Assembly (NCBI RefSeq): GCF_038432375.1
Contig: NZ_JBCAUS010000003.1
Span: 124,001-188,000 of the forward strand
Origin: Methanococcoides sp. LMO-2
GTDB lineage: Archaea > Halobacteriota > Methanosarcinia > Methanosarcinales > Methanosarcinaceae
Direction of reading: 5' to 3'
Length of the DNA: 64,000 bases
Positions within the stretch are counted from its first letter, which is position 1; each line of letters starts with the position of its first letter. The notes below the pieces were generated by a model. The model had not been told where the DNA came from, did no database searches, and saw only the letters and a list, made by a program, of their open reading frames with translations. Of the stretch, positions 52,018 to 62,079 are shown piece after piece. Made by a program: the position numbers and the translations under genes.

Positions 52018-53262
52018 ATGGCATCAAATACCGAACCTACATTTAGCGAAGAGGAATTGCTTGAGAAGCTTGTTTCAGGAGAGATCCCTCTAAGGAAGAT
52101 CGATGCATACACGGACAAAGACACCGCCATCAGGTTGAGGAAATCTGCAATTGAGAAGCTGGAAGGTGTCGAGTTCGAACACATCCACAATTACACTATT
52201 GATGCCGAGTCAGCTACAAAACGCAACATAGAGAACATGATCGGTGCCATACAGATACCCCTCGGTATCGCAGGCGGCATCAAAATAAATGGGGAATATG
52301 CCAACGATGAGTTCATTCTCCCCCTTGCAACCACAGAAGGTGCCCTTGTTGCCAGCACGAACCGCGGATGTTCTGCAATCACAGCATCCGGAGGAGCAAA
52401 CGTAAGGATATTCCAGGACCAGATGACCCGTGCACCTGTTTTTAAGATGGATAACGTTGCTCACGCAAGAAAGTTCGTTGACTGGATAAGGAAGCCTGAA
52501 ACCTTCGAAGAGATGAAGGAAAAAGCAGGTGAGACCACACGCTTCGGCGAGCTCATCAGCGTTGAACCATACGTCACTGGAAACACCGTTTTCTTAAGGT
52601 TCGCCTACGACACAAAGGACGCAATGGGAATGAACATGGTCACCATTGCAACCGATGCGATACTCAATCTGATCTCCGATGAGTTCGGAGCTTATCCTAT
52701 ATCCCTTTCCGGGAACATGTGCACAGACAAGAAACCTGCAGCCATCAATAACATCCTCGGCAGGGGAAAGACCGTTGCAGCTGACGTGACCATTCCAAAG
52801 GAAATTGTCGAAAAGAAGCTGAAGACAACCCCTGAGATGATGGAGGAGGTTAACTACAGGAAGAACCTGCTCGGCTCAGCAAGAGCAGGAGCCCTTGGAT
52901 TCAATGCACATGCAGCCAACATCGTTGCAGCATTGTACCTTGCATGCGGACAGGATGCAGCCCATGTGGTGGAAGGCAGTACCGCCATCACCACAATGGA
53001 AGTGACCGAGTACGGCGACCTCTATTGTGCAGTTACAATGCCATCAGTACAGGTAGGTACTGTGGGCGGAGGAACAAGTATCGGCACCCAGAGAGATTGC
53101 CTTAACCTGCTGGGAGTTGCAGGGGCCGGCGAGGTTCCGGGCGAGAACTCAAAGAAACTGGCAGAAATAGTTGCAGCAGCAGTCCTCGCAGGTGAGATCT
53201 CACTGATAGGTGCACAGGCTGCCGGTCATCTGGCAAGAGCTCATGCCGAGCTCGGCAGATAA
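52018..53262 (+). CDS. hmgA: HMG-CoA reductase (class I, soluble)
   Basis: A 414-residue NADPH enzyme making mevalonate, the precursor of archaeal isoprenoid lipids. Family motifs are IENMIGAIQIPLGIAGGI, TTEGALVASTNRGCSAI, DAMGMNMVTIATDA and the C-terminal GTVGGGTSIGTQRDCLNLLG. The catalytic Glu, Lys, Asp and His regions are present (TTEGAL, the CTDKKPAA segment, DAMGMN, GHLARAH). There is no membrane domain, as in other archaea. The start follows GGGGAATATC. Confidence 0.96.
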   Translation: MASNTEPTFSEEELLEKLVSGEIPLRKIDAYTDKDTAIRLRKSAIEKLEGVEFEHIHNYTIDAESATKRNIENMIGAIQIPLGIAGGIKINGEYANDEFILPLATTEGALVASTNRGCSAITASGGANVRIFQDQMTRAPVFKMDNVAHARKFVDWIRKPETFEEMKEKAGETTRFGELISVEPYVTGNTVFLRFAYDTKDAMGMNMVTIATDAILNLISDEFGAYPISLSGNMCTDKKPAAINNILGRGKTVAADVTIPKEIVEKKLKTTPEMMEEVNYRKNLLGSARAGALGFNAHAANIVAALYLACGQDAAHVVEGSTAITTMEVTEYGDLYCAVTMPSVQVGTVGGGTSIGTQRDCLNLLGVAGAGEVPGENSKKLAEIVAAAVLAGEISLIGAQAAGHLARAHAELGR

Positions 53263-53286
53263 TCGTTTTTAAATATTAAAAAGAGT

Positions 53287-53320
53287 TTTGATCTTAACTT
53301 AAGATCAAACTTTATTTTAA
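53287..53320. terminator. Convergent terminator between hmgA and lig
   Basis: TTTGATCTT (53287-53295) and AAGATCAAA (53301-53309) pair perfectly, flanked by A-rich sequence on the left and T-rich on the right, so it can act in both directions. Confidence 0.8.
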
Positions 53321-53332
53321 TTTAATCTGAAT

Positions 53333-55018
53333 TCAACTTCTCTGCGAGAGATAAATGCTCTCAATACGCTCAAGGGTCTCGGCTTCTTCAGGGGACTTGT
53401 CGTCCCTGACATTCACAAGCCTTGGGAACCTTAGTGCATATCCGGATTCGTAATTGGTACTTTTCTGGATCTCCTCGAAAGCAACCTCGAAAACAACCTC
53501 GGGTTTTAGTTCGATCTCTCTTCCTGATTCCACAACGATCAGGTCGGACAGAAGGTCAGTAAGTTCTGCAAGCTGCTCATCTGAAAAACCGGTGGCTACC
53601 TTTCCAATAGGAAGGAAATCGCCGGCATCCGGGTCAAAGCATGCCAGAGCATAAGAGCCGATAAGGTTTGCACGCCTGCCATAACCCCATTCCGCACCGA
53701 CTACAACAAGGTCGAGGGTCTCCATGATAGGCTTCTTCTTCAACCAGTTCTTGCCCCTTTTTCCAGGAGAATATGGTGCATCGGGATTCTTGATCATTAC
53801 ACCTTCATGCCCTGCAGCCAGTGCTGCGGAGTAGATCTCATTCACTTTTTCCGGATCTTTGGTAAGCACCTGTTCATCGACCCTGATACCATTGGTATTT
53901 TCCACACAATCTACCAAGGCATCTCTCCTGTCGGTAAGTGGCATGTCTATCAGGATCTCATCGTTAAGATAGAGAAGATCAAAAAGATTCAGTGTCAGCG
54001 GGATCTCACGGACCGTGGTCTCCACATCATACTTTCTCCTGAAACGCTTAAGGATGTCCTGGAAAGCCCTCGGGTTACCGTGCTCGTCCACAGCAACTGC
54101 CTCACCTTCGAGAATTGCAGTATCTGCTTTTACATGATCTTTCACGGCCTGGACTATATCAGGCAGTGAGCCTGTCACGTTCTCAAGGCGTCTTGAGAAG
54201 ATGTTGATGTTGTCCCCGTCCTTATGTATCTGGACCCTGGCACCATCGAACTTCCATTCAACCGCCACAACACCAAGATCACTGATAGCAGTTTCAATTG
54301 TCGGAGTGACCTGAGCCAGCATCATCTTGATAGGACGGTTCAGTTCCATGCCAAGTTGTGAAACAGCTTCCACACCTCCCTCTTTTGCAGCAACTGCCAC
54401 AAGGCCGAGATCGTTGGTAAGCATGAAACCGCGTTCTACATCCCCGGCAGGGACACCGAAAGCTTTGGCGATAGCATCCCTTACGATACCTTCACCAACA
54501 CCGATACGAAGGTCCTCTATTGCCAGCCTTGCAAGATAACGGGCCTCCTCAGGAGTTGCTGAATTGAAAAGATACTGCAGGTTCTTGATCTTGGTCGTCT
54601 GTGAACCTTTACCGGTCGTCCCTGAGATGTTGTTGAACCTCTCAAATACTTCCATGATGGAAAGAGACGGAGTCTCATCCATAAAAGCAGAGAATGTAGC
54701 CTGGTTACGAGTTTCCTTTTTCAGTGCTGCAATAGCAGTTTCACCGATGTCACCGGTGTTCCTTACAAGGGTCTCGATCTCCTTGAGCGGAAGACCTGAT
54801 GACCTGGAAAGAGCTGTGTAGAGAAGACTTGGACCGACTCCCAGTTGTTCAGTGCTCCATGCAGGGAAAACATCACCCATGACGAAATGTGCAACAATCG
54901 GAAGTTCTTCAGTAGATACTGAGTGGAACATCTTTGAGACGATGTCCGTCATATCCAGTGAACCTGAAGTATGTTCTATTCTCTTGCACACATCAGCGAA
55001 TTCTTTGAAATCGGTCAT
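53333..55018 (-). CDS. lig: ATP-dependent DNA ligase
   Basis: A 561-residue archaeal replication/repair ligase. The adenylated Lys is in [14 protein letters not shown]; motif III is [12 protein letters not shown], motif [20 protein letters not shown] with KKK nearby. An N-terminal DNA-binding domain ([28 protein letters not shown]) precedes the nucleotidyltransferase and OB domains. Normal length and order. Confidence 0.97.
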   Translation of the reverse strand: MTDFKEFADVCKRIEHTSGSLDMTDIVSKMFHSVSTEELPIVAHFVMGDVFPAWSTEQLGVGPSLLYTALSRSSGLPLKEIETLVRNTGDIGETAIAALKKETRNQATFSAFMDETPSLSIMEVFERFNNISGTTGKGSQTTKIKNLQYLFNSATPEEARYLARLAIEDLRIGVGEGIVRDAIAKAFGVPAGDVERGFMLTNDLGLVAVAAKEGGVEAVSQLGMELNRPIKMMLAQVTPTIETAISDLGVVAVEWKFDGARVQIHKDGDNINIFSRRLENVTGSLPDIVQAVKDHVKADTAILEGEAVAVDEHGNPRAFQDILKRFRRKYDVETTVREIPLTLNLFDLLYLNDEILIDMPLTDRRDALVDCVENTNGIRVDEQVLTKDPEKVNEIYSAALAAGHEGVMIKNPDAPYSPGKRGKNWLKKKPIMETLDLVVVGAEWGYGRRANLIGSYALACFDPDAGDFLPIGKVATGFSDEQLAELTDLLSDLIVVESGREIELKPEVVFEVAFEEIQKSTNYESGYALRFPRLVNVRDDKSPEEAETLERIESIYLSQRS

Positions 55019-55066
55019 GCAGATAACTTCCTTTAGATCTTCTCTAATAGCACCACTGAGAGAGGC

Positions 55067-56062
55067 TTATTCCCTGTAGATGGATACTACATCACTCAAT
55101 ATCGCACTTGCAGTCTCAATTGAACCGGCACCTCTTCCGGTAACGGTTACCGTGCCTGCAAGATCGGTGTGCACTGATGCAACGTTAAGTGTCCCGCCAA
55201 CTGCCAGAGGATGGGAAGCAGGCACAAGACGTGGGGATACCCGGAGACGGTCCTTCTTTACCTCTCCTATCAGTTTGATAACATAACCATCGTCGTATGC
55301 AAGAGCAAGTGATTCCGGTGTGATCTTGGTAATACCGGTCACCTCAACATCCTGGAAAGTGGCATTCTGCCCGAAGATAGAATTTGCAAGGATCACAAGC
55401 TTGCATGCAGCATCGATACCTTCCACATCGTAGGTAGGATCTGTCTCCGCAATACCCAGCTCCTTGGATTCAGCAAGCATTTGCTCGTATGAAGCTTTCT
55501 CCTCCATCATACGCGTAAGGATGTAATTGCAGGTTCCGTTCAGGATACCCTCTATGCTCTTGATCTCGTTACCTGCAAGTGTGCTTTTAATAAGATTGAT
55601 GATAGGCATTGCACCGCCAACGGTAGCTTCGAACCTGAACTTGCAATCGGATCCTTCGGCAGCCTGCATGAGTTCCTGGTATTTTAGTGTAAGAGGACCC
55701 TTGTTCGAGGTTACGACATCCCTGCCGTTCTCAAAAGCAGCAAGCATATTGACAAGCCCTGTTCCGCCGGTCTCGATGTCGGTAGGTGTTGTCTCGATAA
55801 CAACGTCGTGTTCAACGTTCCTGATGACGTATTCGCCTGTGAGATCTTCAACGGCCACTGTGCCGGACTCACGTTTTCTTTCAATAGCAGCTTTCAGGTC
55901 AATTCCTTCGGTGTTGACCTCAGATCCCCTTGAATCTGATATTGCCACTACATCAATGTCAATTCCAAGAGACTTGAGCTCATCGTCCTTTTTCAGCAAG
56001 ACCTCTGCAACGCCCTGACCTACTGAACCAAATCCAATAATGGATGCGCGTACTTTTCTCAT
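55067..56062 (-). CDS. hom: Homoserine dehydrogenase
   Basis: A 331-residue monofunctional enzyme giving homoserine for threonine and methionine. The Rossmann loop is [51 protein letters not shown] and [15 protein letters not shown] are the catalytic segments. No aspartokinase or ACT domain is fused; instead a free ACT protein is encoded directly upstream. I start at ATG 56062, behind AGGTGAT, rather than seven codons earlier. Confidence 0.95.
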   Translation of the reverse strand: MRKVRASIIGFGSVGQGVAEVLLKKDDELKSLGIDIDVVAISDSRGSEVNTEGIDLKAAIERKRESGTVAVEDLTGEYVIRNVEHDVVIETTPTDIETGGTGLVNMLAAFENGRDVVTSNKGPLTLKYQELMQAAEGSDCKFRFEATVGGAMPIINLIKSTLAGNEIKSIEGILNGTCNYILTRMMEEKASYEQMLAESKELGIAETDPTYDVEGIDAACKLVILANSIFGQNATFQDVEVTGITKITPESLALAYDDGYVIKLIGEVKKDRLRVSPRLVPASHPLAVGGTLNVASVHTDLAGTVTVTGRGAGSIETASAILSDVVSIYRE

Positions 56063-56075
56063 TGAAACATCACCT

Positions 56076-56582
56076 TTATGCAAAATCGGCCTCTATGGGC
56101 TCTACTACCAGCAGGTCCTTCTTCTGTGCCACTTCCCTTAACACGGACATTGCCTCATGAAGTTCTTTCCTTCCAACAGCATCTATCTTCAGTGAAGCAG
56201 ATGATTGCGTGTCAATGTGAGGCATGGAAAGACAGATGTCCACTACTTCTGCAAAGCCGGTCTTGTCAATAGTATCGATCGTATCCTGTATGTCAGTATG
56301 AACAATATGACCTATCAGGATGACCGCACCATGTTCCATAAAGCGTTTTTCATCTACCCTGGCAACACCGATACCATTCTCTTCAAGACGTGAAATAATA
56401 AGATCGAGGTTCTCAGGTTCCACCTCGAACACTACCTGTACCGGAATGGTACTTCTTGGAGTTCGTTCTTCATGGTGGTGTACGATGGACTTAAGGTTCC
56501 CTTTCAGCTCTGAGATCGGATTCAGAGCCAGAAGCAACTGTCCGGGAGCATCTTTCAGTTCGATATCCATTGAAACTCTCAT
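56076..56582 (-). CDS. ACT-domain regulatory protein paired with homoserine dehydrogenase
   Basis: A 168-residue protein with ACT-type folds: [21 protein letters not shown] and [21 protein letters not shown], then [21 protein letters not shown]. It is encoded 13 bases before hom on the same strand. Because hom here lacks its own ACT domain, this protein probably provides amino-acid feedback in trans; this is inference from position and fold. Confidence 0.85.
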   Translation of the reverse strand: MRVSMDIELKDAPGQLLLALNPISELKGNLKSIVHHHEERTPRSTIPVQVVFEVEPENLDLIISRLEENGIGVARVDEKRFMEHGAVILIGHIVHTDIQDTIDTIDKTGFAEVVDICLSMPHIDTQSSASLKIDAVGRKELHEAMSVLREVAQKKDLLVVEPIEADFA

Positions 56583-56691
56583 GCCTTTCCTCTTAGTTAT
56601 TCTTCATATAAATGTATTGATAGAAAGGCCCATAGATTAAGAAAAATAAAGAGAACTGTTCAAGGGAACAGGCTAAGATACAACATCACAA

Positions 56692-57537
56692 TTATCGATG
56701 CTCATCGGGAATTAGAATGACATTTCCCCTACCCTTCTTGAACTTCTCCACAAGTCCCCGGTTCTCAAGATCTGAAACTATCAGGCTGACCTTTGCTTCG
56801 GAATAGCTGAGTTTCGAACGGAGGTCCTTCTGAGTGATCCTTCCACCACCGGACCTGATAATATCAAGTACTTCCTGCAGGTCTGAAGGCAAAGGGGCCT
56901 GCTCCTCCACTTCAACATCTTCAGTAGCTACTGACTCTTTACTGACCTCAGGATCTTCAGGTGATGCCGCCTCCGACCTATCTTCTACAACAGAAGCTAT
57001 TTGCATCCCTTCATCGACATCTTTCTTCCTTTTCTTCCCAGAGAACAGATAGAAACCGGACCCTGCTACTATAAGGATAACAAGACCCGCGATATAGATC
57101 AAAGTACGATCATCGGATTCACCTTCAATTGCTTCTGCGTCTTCTTCCAGTGAAGCGCTGATATTCAAAAGATCAAGGTCCTCTGAAAGATCGCTGTCAT
57201 ATGAGGGAAGAAGGATCAGGTCTATAATATAGTCACCATCATCGGCGATGGTTATGGTTTCCTGAGTGGAAGCCGTAAGCGTGTTGTTCTCGTAATAAGT
57301 TGCGGTGATCAGGTATTCTCCCGGAGCAAGGTTCATGGAATACACACCATATTTCGCCACGATAGACTGTGGCGGTGTGGAGTTCACTTCGATGATCACA
57401 TTCTCCATCAACTGGAAGGTATCCCACTCATAGATAGCACCGTGGATGGTAGCTGTTTCTTCAGCACTTACCGGAACTGCTGAAAAGAGGCATGTTAAGA
57501 CGCATATACTGAGAACAAATAGACTCCTGATCTTCAC
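56692..57537 (-). CDS. Membrane-bound wHTH sensor with external carboxypeptidase-like domain
   Basis: A 281-residue protein with a signal peptide (KIRSLFVLSICVLTCLFSA), an external beta-sandwich of the carboxypeptidase-regulatory type (TIHGAIYEWDTFQLMENVII, then YSMNLAPGEYLITATYY), a membrane helix (about 145-167, IYIAGLVILIVAGSGFYLF) and a cytoplasmic acidic linker. It ends in a winged helix: VLDIIRSGGGRITQKDLRSK, then KVSLIVSDLENRGLVEKFKKG. The layout is the mirror image of the 21.7-kb chagasin sensor: the sensor domain comes first, the DNA-binding domain last. It is divergent from the coiled-coil surface gene at 57908, a possible target. Confidence 0.8.
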   Translation of the reverse strand: MKIRSLFVLSICVLTCLFSAVPVSAEETATIHGAIYEWDTFQLMENVIIEVNSTPPQSIVAKYGVYSMNLAPGEYLITATYYENNTLTASTQETITIADDGDYIIDLILLPSYDSDLSEDLDLLNISASLEEDAEAIEGESDDRTLIYIAGLVILIVAGSGFYLFSGKKRKKDVDEGMQIASVVEDRSEAASPEDPEVSKESVATEDVEVEEQAPLPSDLQEVLDIIRSGGGRITQKDLRSKLSYSEAKVSLIVSDLENRGLVEKFKKGRGNVILIPDEHR

Positions 57538-57907
57538 AGTGCAATATTATGAGAGATAACTATAATAGTTTATTGTTACTCCCAAAGCCATTTTTCAGAT
57601 CTTTTTGACCAGTGATACCAGATTACCTGATGCAAGTCACATATTTTCGGCAAGCATGACAGAGGAAAATACAGCTAATTACAGAAAAATCGGATATTAA
57701 AGTTTTAATTTAAAATAAAAAGATTTTCAAAACTTCTTTTTTACAAATATGCGACCATCAAGTTTTAATGAAATTATAATGCCTGTAAACACCCTCATTA
57801 TTCACGAATGTGAGAGGATGAGTGATCAAGTTCTAAAGTAAGTATATATTCAAATATCCCGAATATTGCTTTGTAAGTTTATTCCATGACTAATGGAGGA
57901 ATCTGAA
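57538..57907. other. Divergent promoter region for the sensor and surface protein
   Basis: About 370 bases without a gene. TATA-like AAGTATATATTCAAA near 57839 suits the gene at 57908, leaving a short leader. Long AT-rich runs (57695-57780) may hold upstream control sites. No hairpin terminator. Confidence 0.45.
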
Positions 57908-59416
57908 ATGAAAAGAGGAACGATGAAATGTTTTGCAATTATCGCTGCTGTACTGATGGTGGTCAGTCTTCTGCCCATCAGTGCACTTGCAGCAAATGGG
58001 GATGGGTTTGAGACTGCTCCGGGACAATTGAAGAAAAATCTTACCGATGATGACTTCGATCCTGCACAGGACAGGGACAGGTTAAGAACAAATTTCCAGG
58101 AAGCTAAGAATGACTATAATAAAATGACATCTGAATTCCAGAATGTCAAGGCTAAGCAGGCAAGAGGTCAGCTTACTTCTGAGGAAATGATCAATGAATC
58201 CAAAGATTATCTCAATGGGACCATTGATTACATGATCATACGCCTTGACAATATCAAGGAAGAGCAGCAGAATGACGATGTGAATGCAACCATTAACGAT
58301 TACATCGCAGAGCTCGAAGAGATTAGGGGAGATGTTGAAGACGCTGAAACAAGAAAAGACCTCTCAAATGCACTGAAAGATATCAGGAAGGTCTGGAAGG
58401 ATGCAATAAAGGATATAAGGGGATTCACTGCACTGAGAGTAGGAGAACATCTCGATGATCACATTGCCAACGCCAATCGCATAGCTGAACGCCTGCAGAA
58501 CGAAATAAATGAAATGGAGCAGAACGGACAGGATGTTGAAGAACTTCAGGAAATGCTTGATGAGTATAACGAACTGATCGCTGAAGCTGAATCACTCCGG
58601 GAAGAGGGAAAGATCGAGGATGCTATCGATAAGACCAGGGAAGCTAACGAAAAGATCAGAGAACTCCTTCAGGAAATGAAGCAAAACAGGAAAGGATTTG
58701 TCCACATGGAAGGCGAGGGACCTCTCAATGCAGAGGGTGACGGAACCATCGTCCTTTCCGGACAGCTTAATGTTACCATCAACGCAACAGATGCAATGCT
58801 TGTGATCAAGGATCTTGAAGGGGATGCATACATCAATGTCACCGGAGAATATGACCTGGTGAATGAAGAAAGAGCAGACGAAGGAGATCATGCACTTGTA
58901 TACCATGACTTCACCGGCGATGCTATCATTAACGGAACCAGGCTCACCATCATGGTACGCGGAGAAGATATGACAGTCTTCGCAGAAGGCTCTGGAAGTG
59001 CTTCACTCTCAGGAGAGGGAAAATACAGGATTGGCGAAGGTAACGAAGCATTTGTAACCGAGTTTGCAGGAGATGCTACAGAAGCTGAAGAAGTTGATGA
59101 TGAAGAAGACGTTGACGATGAAGAGGAAGATGAACAAGAGATCGAGATCGAAGTAAAGATCTTTGAAAATAACGCATCTGCCATAGTGGAAATCGATGAT
59201 ACAGTGGATGAATTTGATCTCAACATGACTGATGAAGAAGAGATCATTTCAGAGATTGAGAACAGAACCTCATTAACAAATGAGCAGATCACTGGTAACA
59301 TCGAGTTTGATTATGAGGACGAAGAGGAGTCTGAAGCTTCTGGAACTGAAAGTGAGGGAACAGAAACAGAAACTTCAGGCCACAATGGAGATGAGAATGG
59401 AAATCAGGAGGACTAA
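57908..59416 (+). CDS. Secreted coiled-coil protein with beta domain and acidic tail
   Basis: A 502-residue precursor, no family recognised. MKRGTMKCFAIIAAVLMVV opens a signal peptide ending near ISALAANG. Residues about 40-265 form long helices rich in Glu/Lys with coiled-coil character (LQNEINEMEQNGQDVEELQE). A beta-rich domain of about 120 residues follows (GEGPLNAEGDGTIVLSG, then FAEGSGSASLSGEGKYRIG), then a highly acidic stretch (DDEEDVDDEEEDEQE) and a Ser/Thr/Glu end. It has several N-glycosylation sites. I start at the sixth codon because GGAGGA is seven bases before it. The lipoprotein gene begins three bases after the stop, so they are co-expressed. Confidence 0.75.
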   Translation: MKRGTMKCFAIIAAVLMVVSLLPISALAANGDGFETAPGQLKKNLTDDDFDPAQDRDRLRTNFQEAKNDYNKMTSEFQNVKAKQARGQLTSEEMINESKDYLNGTIDYMIIRLDNIKEEQQNDDVNATINDYIAELEEIRGDVEDAETRKDLSNALKDIRKVWKDAIKDIRGFTALRVGEHLDDHIANANRIAERLQNEINEMEQNGQDVEELQEMLDEYNELIAEAESLREEGKIEDAIDKTREANEKIRELLQEMKQNRKGFVHMEGEGPLNAEGDGTIVLSGQLNVTINATDAMLVIKDLEGDAYINVTGEYDLVNEERADEGDHALVYHDFTGDAIINGTRLTIMVRGEDMTVFAEGSGSASLSGEGKYRIGEGNEAFVTEFAGDATEAEEVDDEEDVDDEEEDEQEIEIEVKIFENNASAIVEIDDTVDEFDLNMTDEEEIISEIENRTSLTNEQITGNIEFDYEDEEESEASGTESEGTETETSGHNGDENGNQED

Positions 59417-59418
59417 TA

Positions 59419-59670
59419 GTGGCCAGCTTTAAGCACATTGGAATTATCGCAATCCTCCTGATCGGACTCGCTTTCTCCGGTTGTGTGGGTGACCAGCCTG
59501 CAGATGATGAGGTTGATGCCGAAGCACCAACAGCAGATGAGATTCTTGCAGAAGAAGGAGTCGGGCTGACAGATTCAGAGATCGAGGACCTTGAAAGCGA
59601 CCTTGACGAACTGGAAGCCACACTTTCAGAGCTTGATGAGGACGAAAATCTAACCATCGAAGAGGTCTGA
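59419..59670 (+). CDS. Small acidic lipoprotein paired with the coiled-coil surface protein
   Basis: An 83-residue precursor starting at GTG behind AGGAGG. ASFKHIGIIAILLIGLAFSG is a signal peptide ending in lipobox FSGC, so the mature form is about 63 residues, very acidic and helical (EIEDLESDLDELEATLSEL). It overlaps the ribosome-binding region of the preceding gene's stop and is translationally coupled. It may anchor or chaperone the secreted coiled-coil protein; inference. Confidence 0.8.
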   Translation: MASFKHIGIIAILLIGLAFSGCVGDQPADDEVDAEAPTADEILAEEGVGLTDSEIEDLESDLDELEATLSELDEDENLTIEEV

Positions 59671-59911
59671 ACTGTTCGCAGTTCATTCTTCTTTTTCTTT
59701 TTCTACTTCTTACTTTTTTCTTGTTCCTTTTTTGTCTTGTGATATTTTGAAATGGCAGAATTAAGCTGGAATTATAATCCTTTCTTTAAATAAGATGGCA
59801 CAATGTTTATATAGAACTACAATGCAATGGATTACAGGGTATGTGTGGATATATTGAAATGGTAGTTGATCCAATCAACTAAATGAAATCCACCCCAAAA
59901 TGAGGTAGAAA

Positions 59912-60769
59912 ATGAAGAATATGTTTAAGACCACATTATTGCTGGCATCCCTGACCGGACTTCTGGTCATCGTGGGCCGTCTTGTTGGAGGCCCTACCGG
60001 AATGCTCATAGCATTTGCTTTTGCTATTGTCCTGAACTTCGGGAGCTACTGGTACAGTGACAAGATCGTCCTGAGGATGTACCATGCAAAAGAGGTCACA
60101 GAATCTGAAAGTCCGAAACTGTACGAGATCGTACGCAAACTTGCAATGCGTGCAGACCTCCCAATGCCTAAGGTCTACATTGTTGAAACGTCCATGCCAA
60201 ACGCATTTGCAACAGGAAGAGACCCTAAACATGCAGCAGTTGCAGCCACGACCGGCATCCTTAACCTTCTGACACCGGAAGAGATCGAGGGTGTTCTGGC
60301 ACACGAGCTTGCACACGTAAAGAACCGTGACACGCTTATCAGTGCAGTTGCAGCGACCATTGCAGGTGTTATCACAATGATAGCAACCTGGGCAAGATGG
60401 GCTGCGATCTTTGGAGGTATCGGTGGCAGGGACGATAACGGAGGAAGCAATATCGTAGGATTCATTGCACTTGCAATTGTAGCACCTCTCGCTGCGACCA
60501 TAATCCAGCTTGCAATTTCCCGTTCACGTGAATTCGCAGCCGATGCGGAAGGAGCACGTATCTCACAGAAACCATGGGCACTTGCCAGCGCACTTTCCAA
60601 ACTGGAATCCGGCGCACAGCACTATCAGCCACGCAGGAACGATGTACAGCCAAATGAGAACACGGCACATATGTTCATCGTCAACCCTCTGAGAGGCAGT
60701 TCACTGATGAAACTTTTCAGGACACACCCGTCCACAGAAGAAAGGATACGCAGATTGAACTCAATGTGA
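59912..60769 (+). CDS. htpX: HtpX membrane zinc metalloprotease (M48)
   Basis: A 285-residue membrane protease for misfolded membrane proteins. The zinc motif is [17 protein letters not shown] (HExxH), with the third Glu ligand in [11 protein letters not shown]. Four hydrophobic helices are seen, two before and two after the active site. The C-terminus [16 protein letters not shown] is a family signature. Monocistronic; a TATA-like TTTATATAG lies near 59805. Confidence 0.95.
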   Translation: MKNMFKTTLLLASLTGLLVIVGRLVGGPTGMLIAFAFAIVLNFGSYWYSDKIVLRMYHAKEVTESESPKLYEIVRKLAMRADLPMPKVYIVETSMPNAFATGRDPKHAAVAATTGILNLLTPEEIEGVLAHELAHVKNRDTLISAVAATIAGVITMIATWARWAAIFGGIGGRDDNGGSNIVGFIALAIVAPLAATIIQLAISRSREFAADAEGARISQKPWALASALSKLESGAQHYQPRRNDVQPNENTAHMFIVNPLRGSSLMKLFRTHPSTEERIRRLNSM

Positions 60770-60789
60770 GCAAGATCATAATAGATAAA

Positions 60790-61236
60790 TTAGAAACTGA
60801 AAAGATCTGCCTGGCCCGGATCGGTCAGGTGGATTACTCTTATTCCACTGCCCTCAAGTTCATTTGAAAGCTTGTAGCGGTGGCATCCTTTAGGATTTTT
60901 CTCAGCACACATCAACACGATGCCGGAGTTGTTGCTATTTACTTCTTTTATCTTGTCGATCAGTTTTGTGAAATACCCACGAAACTTATCTGTACGCATA
61001 TAATCAGTATAGCTCTCTTCCCTCAAACCGCCAAGACCGGGACAATGGGAATAGATAATATTGTACTTAGGCAGCATTAACTCAAGGTTCTCTTTATTGA
61101 ACTCCTCACGTACCGAATGCGGATAGCTGCGAACATCAATAAGGCAGGAAAGGTTATACTGCTGCAAAATCCCGATAAATTCATCCAGGGACCTGTTACC
61201 ATAGCCAATGGTGTAGCACCGGTTATCTTCATCCAT
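60790..61236 (-). CDS. DUF488 family protein
   Basis: A 148-residue protein with the DUF488 signatures YTIGYGNRSLDEFIGIL, LIDVRSYPHS and LMCAEKNPKGCHRYKLSNEL. The conserved Cys/Arg residues of the last motif suggest a redox or nucleotide role, but the family has no agreed function. It converges on htpX with 20 bases between stops. Confidence 0.9.
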   Translation of the reverse strand: MDEDNRCYTIGYGNRSLDEFIGILQQYNLSCLIDVRSYPHSVREEFNKENLELMLPKYNIIYSHCPGLGGLREESYTDYMRTDKFRGYFTKLIDKIKEVNSNNSGIVLMCAEKNPKGCHRYKLSNELEGSGIRVIHLTDPGQADLFSF

Positions 61237-61425
61237 CGGGATGACTGAATGGATGTGAAGTTTATTATCTTTTCTGTGATATATACCAGCAAAGAATCGC
61301 TGGTAAAAAGATAGGGGAACTATGTTTGCCCTACTTTTGATCTCCCGATTATTTTTAAATAGATAGCTATATTACATGATAATGCTTATTTCAGTACATT
61401 ATAGTCATAATAGGGAGAATTTGTC

Positions 61426-62079
61426 ATGACGCAGGATGCGGCAATTGGAAGGATCATAAAAGCTCAGACCATCAGTGATGCATGGTACCGCGGACTCAAT
61501 GTAATATGGAATCACGGTAAGGTCATTACGGATGAAAGAGGAAGCCAGATACGAGAGTTCATGAACCTGATGGTCGTGATAGATGACCCGTACAGGAATG
61601 AGATCCCTGCTGATATCGCCTGGAACCAGGAAAGGCTGGAAGAATATGCAAAACAGCTTATCACAGGTGAAAATGCACAGGATTTCGAATACACATACGG
61701 ACAAAGGCTTCGAAACTGGGATGATAAGACAGACCAGATCGCCTATGTCATTGAAAAGCTGAAAAACAACACAACGACCAGAAGGGCTACGGCCGTCACA
61801 TGGATCCCTGACGTGGATACCAAAGTTGATGAAGTACCCTGTATGATAATCGATGATTTCAAGATCAGGGATGGAAAGGTCCACCTTACAACTGTTTTCC
61901 GCAGCCATGATTTTGCAGGAGCATATCCTGCCAATCTCTATGGCCTTTCAAAACTTCTGGAATACGTTGCAGACAATGTGGGACTCTCAGCCGGAACCAT
62001 CACCACTGTCAGCATCTCCGCACACATATATGACCATGACTGGGACAAGATCGAGAAAATTGTAAAAGGGGTGCAGTAA
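61426..62079 (+). CDS. thyA: Archaeal thymidylate synthase (ThyA fold)
   Basis: A 217-residue short archaeal form converting dUMP to dTMP. The catalytic Cys is in DEVPCMIIDDF; the phosphate-binding Arg is in TVFRSHDFAGAYPANLYGLS. The long insertions of bacterial ThyA are missing, as in methanogen enzymes that may use tetrahydromethanopterin-type folates. It abuts aroA without a gap, so the two are cotranscribed. Confidence 0.9.
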   Translation: MTQDAAIGRIIKAQTISDAWYRGLNVIWNHGKVITDERGSQIREFMNLMVVIDDPYRNEIPADIAWNQERLEEYAKQLITGENAQDFEYTYGQRLRNWDDKTDQIAYVIEKLKNNTTTRRATAVTWIPDVDTKVDEVPCMIIDDFKIRDGKVHLTTVFRSHDFAGAYPANLYGLSKLLEYVADNVGLSAGTITTVSISAHIYDHDWDKIEKIVKGVQ

